A stretch of DNA of 64,000 bases from Janthinobacterium sp. 61 (GTDB lineage: Bacteria; Pseudomonadota; Gammaproteobacteria; Burkholderiales; Burkholderiaceae_D): positions 2,976,001 through 3,040,000 of the forward strand of contig NZ_PJMQ01000001.1 in NCBI RefSeq assembly GCF_002846335.1. The letters are read 5' to 3'. The notes under the pieces are model-generated. The model did no database searches, had not been told where the DNA came from, and saw only the letters and a list, made by a program, of their open reading frames with translations. Made by a program: the position numbers and the translations under genes. This document shows positions 56,958 to 64,000 of the stretch, piece by piece; position 1 is the stretch's first letter; every line of letters begins with the position of its first letter.

Positions 56958-57584
56958 ATGGTCAATCTCTCCGAACTCGAAAACGATGCCCTGGTAGAGA
57001 TATTCAACATCGGGGTAGGCCATGCGGCCGCCTCGATGAGCGAGATCGTCAACGAAGAAGTCACCATGTCGGTGCCGTCGATCACCTTCCTGAACCGTGC
57101 CGACGCGGCCGCCCTGCTGGGCAGCAAGAAGGATGGCGAACGCATCTGCGGCGTCAGCCAGCATTACGATGGCGCCTTCGCCACCGAGGCCATCCTGATG
57201 TTCCCGGAAGACAAGAGCCTGGAAATCGTGCGCCTGATGGTGGGCGACGCCATGCCGCTGCAGGAACTGACGGAGATGGAACAGGAGGCGATGAGCGAAA
57301 TCGGCAACATCATCCTCAACTCCTGCGTGGGTACCCTGGCCAACCTGTTCGACAGCGAACTGCATGGCTCGCTGCCCCTGTACCACGTGGGCACCAGCGC
57401 AGAAATCCTGTCATCTTTCGGCGGCCACGATGACGACGCCGTCGTGCTGATGCTGCATATCGACTTCGTGCTGTCCCGGCACCAGATCCACGGCTATGTC
57501 GCCTTCGTGCTCGACCTGTCCGCCTTGCACGACCTGAAGCAGCAGGTCAGCCACTATCTGGCCAAGGTACTGGGACAGGCGTGA
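56958..57584 (+). CDS. CheC-like CheY-P phosphatase
   Basis: CheC/CheX-family protein of 208 residues. Both active-site helices carry the ExxN signature: VEIFNIGVGHAAASMSEIV near residue 14 and MSEIGNIILNSCVGTL near residue 114. It probably dephosphorylates the CheY-like protein encoded 2 nt upstream. It overlaps or touches the downstream GGDEF gene (GTGA at 57581). No other chemotaxis genes are here, so a stand-alone regulatory loop to c-di-GMP is inferred. Confidence 0.9.
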   Translation: MVNLSELENDALVEIFNIGVGHAAASMSEIVNEEVTMSVPSITFLNRADAAALLGSKKDGERICGVSQHYDGAFATEAILMFPEDKSLEIVRLMVGDAMPLQELTEMEQEAMSEIGNIILNSCVGTLANLFDSELHGSLPLYHVGTSAEILSSFGGHDDDAVVLMLHIDFVLSRHQIHGYVAFVLDLSALHDLKQQVSHYLAKVLGQA

Positions 57585-57589
57585 CGATC

Positions 57590-58561
57590 ATGCCGGATGC
57601 CTTACACCGACTCGCCCTGCTCGAGAGCATCATTGGCGCCGTGAACCTGGGCGCCATCGTGCTCGATGAGCAGCACCGCATCGTGCTGTGGAACCACTGG
57701 ATGAAGCGCCACTCGGCGTGCCCGGCCGACGCCGTGCTGGGCCAGGACTTCTTCACCGTCTATCCGGAACTGCGGCACAAGCGCATCGATTCGGCCATCA
57801 CCCAGGCCCTGCGCGACAATTTCCAGTCTCTGCTGTCGCAAACCCTGCACAAGGCGCCATTTGCCCTGTATACGCATGGCACGGCCGCTGGCGCGGTGGA
57901 AGGCCAGGAACGCATGCAGCAAGCCATCGCCGTCACCCCGATCAATTTACCCGGCTCACCGCGCCACTGCCTGATCCAGATCAATGATGTCACCATCGCT
58001 GTGGGCCGCGAAAAGCTGCTGCGTGAACAGGCCATGGTCTTGCGGTCGCAAACCTTTTCCGACGGCTTGACGGGCATCGCCAACCGCCGCCACTTCGACG
58101 TGGCGATCGAGAAGGAAATGCGGCGCGCCATGCGCACGGGCAGCCCCCTGTCGCTGCTGATGATCGATATTGACCATTTCAAGGATTACAACGACCATTA
58201 CGGTCACCAGCAAGGCGACGACTGCCTGATCCGCGTGGCAGCCGAACTGGCCGCCATGCTGCAGCGCCCCACCGACCTGCTGGCGCGCTATGGCGGCGAG
58301 GAATTTGCCGCCATCCTGCCCGACACCGACGCCGCGCAGGCGCTGCGCATGGCCCAGGCGATCCGTGAACGGGCGGCAGAGCTGCGTATTCCGCATGCCA
58401 AGACGGGCGATGAGGTCAAGCACATCACGGTCAGCATCGGCATCGCCACGCAGCACCCGCAGCAGCAACTGGCCACCTCCGCCCTGATCGGCGCCGCCGA
58501 CCGCGCCCTGTACCTGGCCAAAGGCGCCGGGCGCAACAGGGTCATGGTACAGCCACTGTAG
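57590..58561 (+). CDS. PAS-GGDEF diguanylate cyclase
   Basis: Protein of 323 residues. A PAS domain (about 10-140: IIGAVNLGAIVLDEQHRIVLW) precedes a GGDEF domain with the active-site motif RYGGEEFAAILPD and upstream GLTGIANRRHFD. A degenerate I-site was not scored. It likely makes cyclic di-GMP. The ATG at 57590 is used; a GTG at 57581 overlapping the CheC stop is also possible. Co-transcription with the CheY/CheC pair suggests the receiver or phosphatase tunes its activity. Confidence 0.93.
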   Translation: MPDALHRLALLESIIGAVNLGAIVLDEQHRIVLWNHWMKRHSACPADAVLGQDFFTVYPELRHKRIDSAITQALRDNFQSLLSQTLHKAPFALYTHGTAAGAVEGQERMQQAIAVTPINLPGSPRHCLIQINDVTIAVGREKLLREQAMVLRSQTFSDGLTGIANRRHFDVAIEKEMRRAMRTGSPLSLLMIDIDHFKDYNDHYGHQQGDDCLIRVAAELAAMLQRPTDLLARYGGEEFAAILPDTDAAQALRMAQAIRERAAELRIPHAKTGDEVKHITVSIGIATQHPQQQLATSALIGAADRALYLAKGAGRNRVMVQPL

Positions 58562-58710
58562 GAAAGCAACGCCGTTACGCAATTCCAGTAGACAACTTTA
58601 CGGCGGATGCGTAGACTCATATGTGATTGCAGCAAAAACAACAAGAGTTTATCTGCGGTATCCATTCAAGCGCATGCGCCGCTCCTGCGCGGATACGCCC
58701 AGGAGTGCTT

Positions 58711-60378
58711 GTGAACCTCGACCTGCCCCTCAAATCCCGTCTGCCGGGCACCGGCCTGGATACGACCATGGTCAATGGCATGCGCCTGCTGTTGTCCAGT
58801 GCCACCTTGCTGACCCTGTTCATCGACCCCGAAAGCGCAGGCAAGCTGAGCAAGATCACCTGGCTGATCTTTTCCGCCTACACCATGCACAGCCTGCTGC
58901 TCTACGTGCTGGCCCTGATGAACTTCAGCCTGCCCCAGGACATCTTGCTGTACTGGCTGGACGTGGCCTGGTATGCACTGATCGTATTCTCCAGCAGCAA
59001 CCACAACAACCTGTTTTTCCTGTTTTTCTTCTTTGCCATCCTGACCTCGTCGTTCCAGCGGGGCTTCGAGGAAGGCGCGCGCATCACCCTGGCTTCGGCC
59101 GGTCTGTTCGCCGCCACCGCCCTGTTTAGCGAAACGAATGCGGAACTGTCGCGCCTGCTGCTGCGCACCACATTCTTGCTGGCACTGGGCTACATGATCG
59201 CTTACTGGGGCGGCTCGGCCATCACGCAGCGCAGCCACCTGGCGCTGCTGCGCGATGTCAGCCAGCTGTCCAATCCGCGCTTCGGGGTCGACCAGACCAT
59301 TAGCTCGGTGCTGGAAAAAACCCGAAGCTATTTTCATGCCCGCAGCTGCCTGCTGGCGATGCAGGACAAGGGGGCGCCGCACTGGTCGCTGCGCAGTGCC
59401 GTGCATACGGGAACGGAGCTGGTCACGACCAGCGCCATCCTCAGCGATGAGGCGGCCAGCCCCTTGCTGGCATTCCCGCCCGAAAAGATCGTGCTCTACA
59501 ACCGCCCCCTGTCCAGCTGGCTGCCGTGGACAGGCGGCGTGCGTACGCTGGACGCGGACAGCGGGCGCTGGCTGCGGCATGGCGATATGGCCGGCGCCAG
59601 CCTGGCCGAGCTGCTCGAAGCGCATTCCTTCATCAGCGCGCCCTTGCCTTTGCGCAATGGAACGGGCCGCCTCTACATCGTTTCCAAGACCAGCCTGAGC
59701 AAGACCGACGCCCTTTTCCTCAGCCATATCGGCGCGCAGGCGTTTCCCGTCATTGAAAACATCGAACTGCTCGACCGCCTGGCATCGCAGGCAGCCTCGC
59801 GCGAACGCGAAAAGATCGCGCGCGACCTGCACGACACCGCCATCCAGCCGTATATCGGCTTGCGCCACGGCCTGGCCGCCCTGCGCAATGATGCCCTGCC
59901 AGGCAACCCCCTGTTGCCTGAACTGGAAAAACTGATCCTCATGTCGGGCCAGGTGATCGCCGACCTGCGCAGCTATGCGCGCACCTTCAAGAACGGCCAG
60001 GTGCAAAGCGAGCCAGAACTGCTGGTGGCGCTGCGGCGCCAAGCGGCGCAGATCCACGAATTCTATGGCATCGACATCACCCTGCATATCGAGGGCGACC
60101 TGCGCATCAACGACCGCCTGGCAGCCGAGGTATTTCAGATCGTCAACGAAGGCATGAGCAATATCCGCAAGCATACGTCGGCACGCCACGGCGCCGTCAA
60201 GCTGACGTGCGCGCAAGGCGCGCTGCACATCAGCATCGACAACGAGTGCGCGGCCGCGCACGTGCCCGATTTCCTGCCCGACTCGCTGGCCGAACGCGCC
60301 GCCGCCCTCGGTGGCAGCGCCAGGGTCACGCACAACACCTTGGGCAACACCTCCGTACAGATCGAGATCCCCATATGA
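58711..60378 (+). CDS. NarL-type sensor histidine kinase (HisKA_3)
   Basis: Membrane kinase of 555 residues. Five or six hydrophobic helices fill residues about 15-180, a GAF-like region follows, and the HisKA_3 H-box is in REREKIARDLHDTAIQPYIG. The ATPase N-box FQIVNEGMSNIRKHTSARH is clear, but the G1 motif is degenerate (IDNECAAAHVPDF lacks DxGxG). The start is GTG 58711 with AGGAG five bases upstream; the TTG at 58627 gives an unlikely extension. It overlaps the LuxR-type regulator by 4 bp (ATGA). Confidence 0.87.
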   Translation: MNLDLPLKSRLPGTGLDTTMVNGMRLLLSSATLLTLFIDPESAGKLSKITWLIFSAYTMHSLLLYVLALMNFSLPQDILLYWLDVAWYALIVFSSSNHNNLFFLFFFFAILTSSFQRGFEEGARITLASAGLFAATALFSETNAELSRLLLRTTFLLALGYMIAYWGGSAITQRSHLALLRDVSQLSNPRFGVDQTISSVLEKTRSYFHARSCLLAMQDKGAPHWSLRSAVHTGTELVTTSAILSDEAASPLLAFPPEKIVLYNRPLSSWLPWTGGVRTLDADSGRWLRHGDMAGASLAELLEAHSFISAPLPLRNGTGRLYIVSKTSLSKTDALFLSHIGAQAFPVIENIELLDRLASQAASREREKIARDLHDTAIQPYIGLRHGLAALRNDALPGNPLLPELEKLILMSGQVIADLRSYARTFKNGQVQSEPELLVALRRQAAQIHEFYGIDITLHIEGDLRINDRLAAEVFQIVNEGMSNIRKHTSARHGAVKLTCAQGALHISIDNECAAAHVPDFLPDSLAERAAALGGSARVTHNTLGNTSVQIEIPI

Positions 60379-61076
60379 ATGAATTACGCCACATGCCACC
60401 GGCCAGCCATACCATCAGCGTCATGCTGGTGGACGATCACAAGACCATGCTCTGGGGCCTGGAGCGGCTGATCGGCGGCGAGCACTCGGGCATGCGGGTG
60501 GTCGCCACGGCGTCCGACAGCGCCGAGGCGCTGGAGCAGGCGAAGGCGCTGCAACCGGATGTGATCGTACTGGATCTGGACTTGGGCGGCGTCAGCTCGC
60601 TGGCCATCCTGCCTGCGCTGGCGCAGTGCGGCAGCACGCGCGTGCTGGTGCTGACGGCCAGCCACGATCAGGCCGTACTGGACCAGACGGTACTAAAAGG
60701 CGCGCGCGGCATCGTCAGCAAGGATGCGCCGGCAGAAATGGTGCTCAAGGCCATCGAAAAGGTGTATCACGGCGAGCTGTGGCTGGAACACGCAATGCTG
60801 GGACGCATGCTGACGCAGCTGACCCAGCCCGGCGGCGGCTCGGCGCAAGCCATCGCCGTCGCCAGCCTGACCCTCAAGGAAAGAAAGATCATCGCCGCGC
60901 TGGTGCACGGCAGCGGCACGCCGGCCAAGCTGCTGGCGGACCAGCTGTTTATCTCCGAACACACCTTGCGCAATCACCTGACGTCGATCTACCGCAAGCT
61001 GGGCGTGTACAACCGCCTGGAACTGTACGCCTACGCCACCAAGCACCAGCTGGGCGAATTGCCGCCCGGCGCCTGA
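60375..61076 (+). CDS. LuxR/NarL-family response regulator
   Basis: Regulator of 233 residues. The receiver shows VDDHKTMLWGL, the phospho-acceptor Asp in VIVLDLDLGG and a Lys in GIVSKDAPAE. The C-terminal HTH reads LTLKERKIIAALVHG, then LFISEHTLRNHLTSIYRKL. Translationally coupled to the kinase upstream (ATGA overlap). The next genes downstream are Flp pilins, so it may regulate the pilus locus; that is positional inference only. Confidence 0.93.
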   Translation: MNELRHMPPASHTISVMLVDDHKTMLWGLERLIGGEHSGMRVVATASDSAEALEQAKALQPDVIVLDLDLGGVSSLAILPALAQCGSTRVLVLTASHDQAVLDQTVLKGARGIVSKDAPAEMVLKAIEKVYHGELWLEHAMLGRMLTQLTQPGGGSAQAIAVASLTLKERKIIAALVHGSGTPAKLLADQLFISEHTLRNHLTSIYRKLGVYNRLELYAYATKHQLGELPPGA

Positions 61077-61147
61077 CGCCGCAATCCCCCAGGACGGCCA
61101 CAGCACGGCCGCGCACTCCCTCCCCGCCGCCCCCTTCGCCAACCACC

Positions 61148-61161
61148 GGCACGGCCGTTGC
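61148..61161 (+). promoter_or_regulatory. Candidate sigma54 promoter upstream of the pilin genes
   Basis: GGCACGGCCGTTGC has the GG-N10-GC spacing and the GGCAC...TTGC bases of the -24/-12 sigma54 consensus. It lies about 160 bp upstream of the small gene at 61325. In GC-rich DNA the match could be chance. Confidence 0.4.
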
Positions 61162-61324
61162 CTGCGCGCGCCAAACTCAACCATGACAATTGTCACGAAA
61201 AAAACAAGCAGTTCCTCCTTGCAATAAAAGGAGGTTCTTCTGATGTAGATCAAGCTGCCAACTTCTATAGTGATCTTACCGGAGTGCAAATCACCGCGCG
61301 GCCCACCACGACACGGAGCACAGC

Positions 61325-61471
61325 ATGCGCCTTGACAAGTTTCTTCCGGCAGCCCTGATCACCTATTTGCAGGGCAAGCAAAAGGCTGCGTTCTACCGCT
61401 ATGCACTGGTAGCGGCCCTCATGGCGGTGGTCTGCATCATCGGACTGCTGGCACTGGGCGAAAGCCCATGA
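61325..61471 (+). CDS. Small membrane protein at the Flp pilus locus, 48 aa
   Basis: A 49-codon frame upstream of flp. The N-terminus is amphipathic (MRLDKFLPAALITYLQGKQK), followed by a membrane helix (YRYALVAALMAVVCIIGLLA) and GESP. It resembles a pilin N-terminus only loosely and lacks the prepilin Gly/Glu site. No strong ribosome-binding site was seen (GGAGCACAGC precedes). It may be a Flp-like or accessory peptide. Confidence 0.5.
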   Translation: MRLDKFLPAALITYLQGKQKAAFYRYALVAALMAVVCIIGLLALGESP

Positions 61472-61554
61472 GAGCGCCAAATCGAAGCAACAGGAAGCAA
61501 CGCTGCCATGTCGTTTTACCCACCGCTGTACCTTAACCACCACCAGGAGTTGTC

Positions 61555-61728
61555 ATGAACCTCATCAAAAACTTTATCCGCGAAGAAGATGGCGTCACTG
61601 CAATTGAGTACGGCCTGATCGCAGCCCTGATTGCCGTGGTGATCATCGGCGCCGTCACCATCGTCGGCACGCAGCTGAAAAAGACCTTCAGCACCATCGG
61701 CACCAAGCTCACCACCGCCAACGGCTGA
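61555..61728 (+). CDS. flp: Flp-type (type IVb) pilin
   Basis: Small pilin of 57 residues. The prepilin cleavage context is DGVTAIEYGLIAALIAV, with the invariant Glu at +5 of the mature chain and Tyr next to it, followed by the hydrophobic assembly helix. AGGAG precedes the ATG by about 6 bases. Processing by the prepilin peptidase encoded at 63062 and assembly by Tad machinery beyond the window are expected. Confidence 0.9.
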   Translation: MNLIKNFIREEDGVTAIEYGLIAALIAVVIIGAVTIVGTQLKKTFSTIGTKLTTANG

Positions 61729-61824
61729 TGCAGCGCAGTCCGGGCTTGCCCAGCGCCAGCCCGGACATACCGCCCCCGCCACACTCCAGCAAGCCCACCT
61801 TGATGACGCATAGCGAGGCCCATC

Positions 61825-61998
61825 GTGAAATCTCTCTTCAGCCGTTTTTCCGATGAATCGGCAGTCACGGCGATCGAATACGCGCTGCTGACGAGCCTGA
61901 TAGCGGCAGTGCTGGTAGTCACGATCACCCTGCTCGGCGACCAGATCAAGCTGCTATTTGTCTACGTCAAGGACCAAGTGGTCCTGGCCCTGTCATGA
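61825..61998 (+). CDS. Second Flp-type pilin, divergent
   Basis: Product of 57 residues starting with GTG 61825 (MKSLFSRFSDES). The pilin signature SAVTAIEYALLTSLIAAVL is present, but it lacks the Gly usually before the cleavage site (Ser/Ala instead), and the C-terminal part is more hydrophobic (IKLLFVYVKDQVVLALS). It overlaps the PAP2 gene by 4 bp (ATGA). It may be a minor pilin. Confidence 0.75.
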   Translation: MKSLFSRFSDESAVTAIEYALLTSLIAAVLVVTITLLGDQIKLLFVYVKDQVVLALS

Positions 61999-63065
61999 AT
62001 ACCCTGCGCGCCTCGCTGCGCACCCACCGCGCCCTGCTGCTGATCGTGCTGCTGTACGCCACCGCGGCAGCGCTGCTGGCCGGCAGCCTGCCCAGCCCAT
62101 CGGACATCCTCAACGTGCTGGCAGGCTTCCTCTTGGCCATCCTCACGGGTCCCATCTTCATCCTGTGCGGCTATACCATTCGCGTCATGGTGATGCAACG
62201 TCCGCACCGCCTGTGCCACTACCTGTACCACGACCTGCGCCGCTACTTGAGCAACGAGCGCCTGCTGCACGCGCTGCCGGCCATGCTGCTGATCCCCGTC
62301 TTCGCCTCCAGCTTCACCGTCTTCAAGGCCGCCATCCCCCGCCTGCACCCCTACACCTGGGATGCCACCCTGTCAGCCTGGGACATCGCGCTGCATGGCG
62401 GCAAAGCCCCATGGGAAAGGCTGCAGCCGCTGCTGGGCCACCCGCTCGTCACCGGCCTGCTCAACTTCAGCTACCACTTCTGGTTCTTCCTGTTCTACGC
62501 CGTGCTGTACTGGCTCATCCTCGATACGCGCCGCCCGCTGCTGCGCATGCAGTTCCTGCTCAGCTTTGCGCTGACCTGGATCGTCCTGGGCAGCATCCTG
62601 GCCGTGCTGTTCGCCTCGGTCGGCCCCTGCTACTACGGCCACCTGCATGCCAGCGATCCGTATGCGCCGCTGATGGCCTACCTGCATGACACCAACCAGC
62701 ACGTCCCCGTGTGGGCCCTGCAGGTGCAGGACATGCTATGGCAAGGCTATCAAAGCAAGGGAACAAACGGCGATCTGGGCATCTCCGCCATGCCCAGCAT
62801 GCATGTGGCCACGGCCGTGCTGATGGCCATCATGGGCTGGAATGTGAGCCGCGCCGCAGGCATCTCGCTGTCCGCCTTCGCCGTGCTGATACTGCTCGGC
62901 TCCATCCACCTGGGCTGGCACTATGCGCTCGACGGTTATGTCGGCGCGGCCGGCGCGGCGCTGGTGTGGCACCTGGTCGGACGGATGCTGGGCAGCCAGG
63001 CAGCGGCACCCGCCATGAGCATGGCCACGGTGCCCTGCATGAGCAAGGAAGGACTGACATCATGA
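61995..63065 (+). CDS. PAP2-superfamily membrane phosphatase-like protein
   Basis: Polytopic protein of 356 residues with about eight hydrophobic segments. PAP2-type motifs are MPSMHVATAV (PSxH, about residue 270) and HLGWHYALDGYVGA (SxxxxH..D-like, about 310). Such proteins dephosphorylate lipid phosphates or act in inositol/lipid-linked sugar metabolism. It is coupled to the pilin upstream (ATGA overlap) and overlaps the prepilin peptidase start by 4 bp, so it belongs to the pilus transcript. Its presence there is unusual and its role unknown. Confidence 0.8.
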   Translation: MNTLRASLRTHRALLLIVLLYATAAALLAGSLPSPSDILNVLAGFLLAILTGPIFILCGYTIRVMVMQRPHRLCHYLYHDLRRYLSNERLLHALPAMLLIPVFASSFTVFKAAIPRLHPYTWDATLSAWDIALHGGKAPWERLQPLLGHPLVTGLLNFSYHFWFFLFYAVLYWLILDTRRPLLRMQFLLSFALTWIVLGSILAVLFASVGPCYYGHLHASDPYAPLMAYLHDTNQHVPVWALQVQDMLWQGYQSKGTNGDLGISAMPSMHVATAVLMAIMGWNVSRAAGISLSAFAVLILLGSIHLGWHYALDGYVGAAGAALVWHLVGRMLGSQAAAPAMSMATVPCMSKEGLTS

Positions 63066-63649
63066 ACGCCCACCTGCCCATGCTGCTGTGCCTGGCCGTA
63101 CTGGCCACCCTGCTCGCCGCCGCGCTGTGGCACGACCTGCGCACGCGCCGCATCCCCAACCTGCTGGTGCTGTGGGGCATGCTGGCGGGACTGATCCTGA
63201 ACAGCTTCGTGCCGTCCGGCGCCGGCCTGTTCGACGTCGACTTCGGCGGCCTGGGCCTGCTGCAGGCGCTGGCTGGCGCCGCTGCCGGATTGGCACTGCT
63301 GCTGCCCATGTATCTGCTGCGCGCCCTGGGCGCCGGCGACGTCAAGCTGATGGCCATGTGCGGCGCCTTCCTCGGCCCCGACGCCGTACTGGAAGCGGCC
63401 CTGCTGACCTTCCTGTGCGGCGGCGTGCTGGCCCTGGCCGCCGCGCTGGCAGGCCGCCGCCTGCGCCTGGTGCTGCGCAACACCTACCACATGATGCTGG
63501 GCGCGCTGCTGCACAGCCTTGCCGGCGGCGCCGCCACGATCGCCGAACCGCCGCCCGCCACGGGCAAGCTGGCCTACGCCTTCGCCATTGCCAGCGGCAC
63601 CCTGCTGCAGGTGTTCTTGCAATACAACCATCTGTGGAGCTTGCGCTGA
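63062..63649 (+). CDS. Prepilin peptidase CpaA/TadV (A24 family)
   Basis: Inner-membrane aspartic protease of 195 residues that processes Flp pilins. The two catalytic aspartates are in LWHDLRTRRIPN (about residue 25) and ALGAGDVKLMAMCGAFLGP (about 93). Several hydrophobic helices make up the rest. It overlaps the PAP2 gene by 4 bp, and a further membrane gene begins 40 nt later. The rest of the Tad locus is probably beyond 64000 or elsewhere. Confidence 0.9.
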   Translation: MNAHLPMLLCLAVLATLLAAALWHDLRTRRIPNLLVLWGMLAGLILNSFVPSGAGLFDVDFGGLGLLQALAGAAAGLALLLPMYLLRALGAGDVKLMAMCGAFLGPDAVLEAALLTFLCGGVLALAAALAGRRLRLVLRNTYHMMLGALLHSLAGGAATIAEPPPATGKLAYAFAIASGTLLQVFLQYNHLWSLR

Positions 63650-63689
63650 AACGCGCCGCTCCGACGACCAGCCACCACAGGACCCGACC

Positions 63690-64000
63690 ATGGACACCCT
63701 CGCCACTCTCTGCCACTCGCGCCGCGCCAGCCTGCTCACCAGCATCGCCATGGCCGGACTGTGGGTATTCTTTGCCAGTGCACACGTGGTGGGCTATTTG
63801 CACAGCGACGACTGGAGCTATTTGCTGTTCTGCGCCGCCGAAACCCTCGCCGCCCTGTTCTTTGTCGTACGCTCGGCCCCCGTCAGCATTTCCACCGATG
63901 CGGGCGACTGGCTGCTGGCCATCGGCGCCACCTTCGCCCCTTTCCTGCTCTCGCCTGCCGACATGGCCATCTGGCCCGGCGCGCGTTACCTGCTGGCCAT
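63690..64000 (+). CDS. Membrane protein, partial (isoprenylcysteine methyltransferase-like N-terminus)
   Basis: The frame opens at ATG 63690 and is cut by the window end after about 103 residues. Three hydrophobic helices are visible (SIAMAGLWVFFASAH, LLFCAAETLAALFFVV, LLAIGATFAPFLLSP). The VRSAPVSISTDAGDWLLA loop resembles membrane methyltransferase-type proteins (ICMT/PEMT), but the catalytic end is not in view, so the name is tentative. Confidence 0.55.
   Translation, partial: MDTLATLCHSRRASLLTSIAMAGLWVFFASAHVVGYLHSDDWSYLLFCAAETLAALFFVVRSAPVSISTDAGDWLLAIGATFAPFLLSPADMAIWPGARYLLA

Overview
The window is a high-G+C, gene-dense piece of a betaproteobacterial chromosome. Gene content points to the Oxalobacteraceae, most likely Janthinobacterium or a close relative. 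The reasons are the htpX, eno-ftsB, pyrG, hrpA-argA, kdsA and rpiA housekeeping set, two TonB-dependent receptors, an imuA/imuB/dnaE2 mutasome, a Flp/Tad pilus locus, and repeated intergenic palindromes built on GGGGTCAGACCC. Genus assignment is inference; no rRNA or tRNA was seen.

Layout. 40-4570: htpX, RNase AM, an alpha/beta hydrolase (all minus), then a gamma-carbonic-anhydrase-like gene and hslO. 4640-8276: a Pho-box-preceded TonB receptor/GlpQ pair, an apparent phosphate-starvation operon. 8429-12523: two small unknown genes, ftsB, eno and pyrG. 12769-16633: a PRC-barrel gene, a decayed TonB receptor next to a Fur-box-preceded ChaN lipoprotein, a D-lactate dehydrogenase-like enzyme and a GNAT. 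16662-23280: dnaE2 (imuC) with its own LexA box, a PhzF-like gene and a second TonB receptor. 23608-31487: an OsmC-YcaO fusion, a CoaD-HD fusion, a two-component system behind a Do-family protease, and an Hsp20 gene with a sigma32-like promoter and a ROSE-type RNA thermometer. 31682-38266: M61 peptidase, hypotheticals, hydrolase, GST and a low-GC S41 peptidase. 38456-40620: imuA-imuB with a second LexA box. 40801-47835: antiporter, a TcdA/TcdB-like glycosyltransferase fused to a GNAT with an MFS exporter, a PHA-depolymerase-like esterase with a coupled leader ORF, a 162-bp palindromic element and a second PRC-barrel gene. 47960-56380: hrpA, argA, kdsA, yggX, a membrane protein whose C-terminus is encoded by a repeat, and rpiA. 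56587-64000: a CheY/CheC/GGDEF cluster, a NarL-type two-component pair, and the start of a Flp pilus locus (two pilins, PAP2 protein, prepilin peptidase) running off the end.

How the genes work together. Several stress circuits can be read from cis-sites. SOS: LexA boxes at dnaE2 and imuA link two mutasome loci 20 kb apart. Phosphate starvation: four 11-nt-spaced Pho repeats precede receptor plus GlpQ. Iron: a Fur box precedes chaN. Heat: sigma32-like promoter and RNA thermometer at hsp20. The least explained items are the glycosyltransferase-acetyltransferase/MFS pair (42131-45462), the CoaD-HD fusion (25868-27013), the OsmC-YcaO fusion and the palindromic repeat families.
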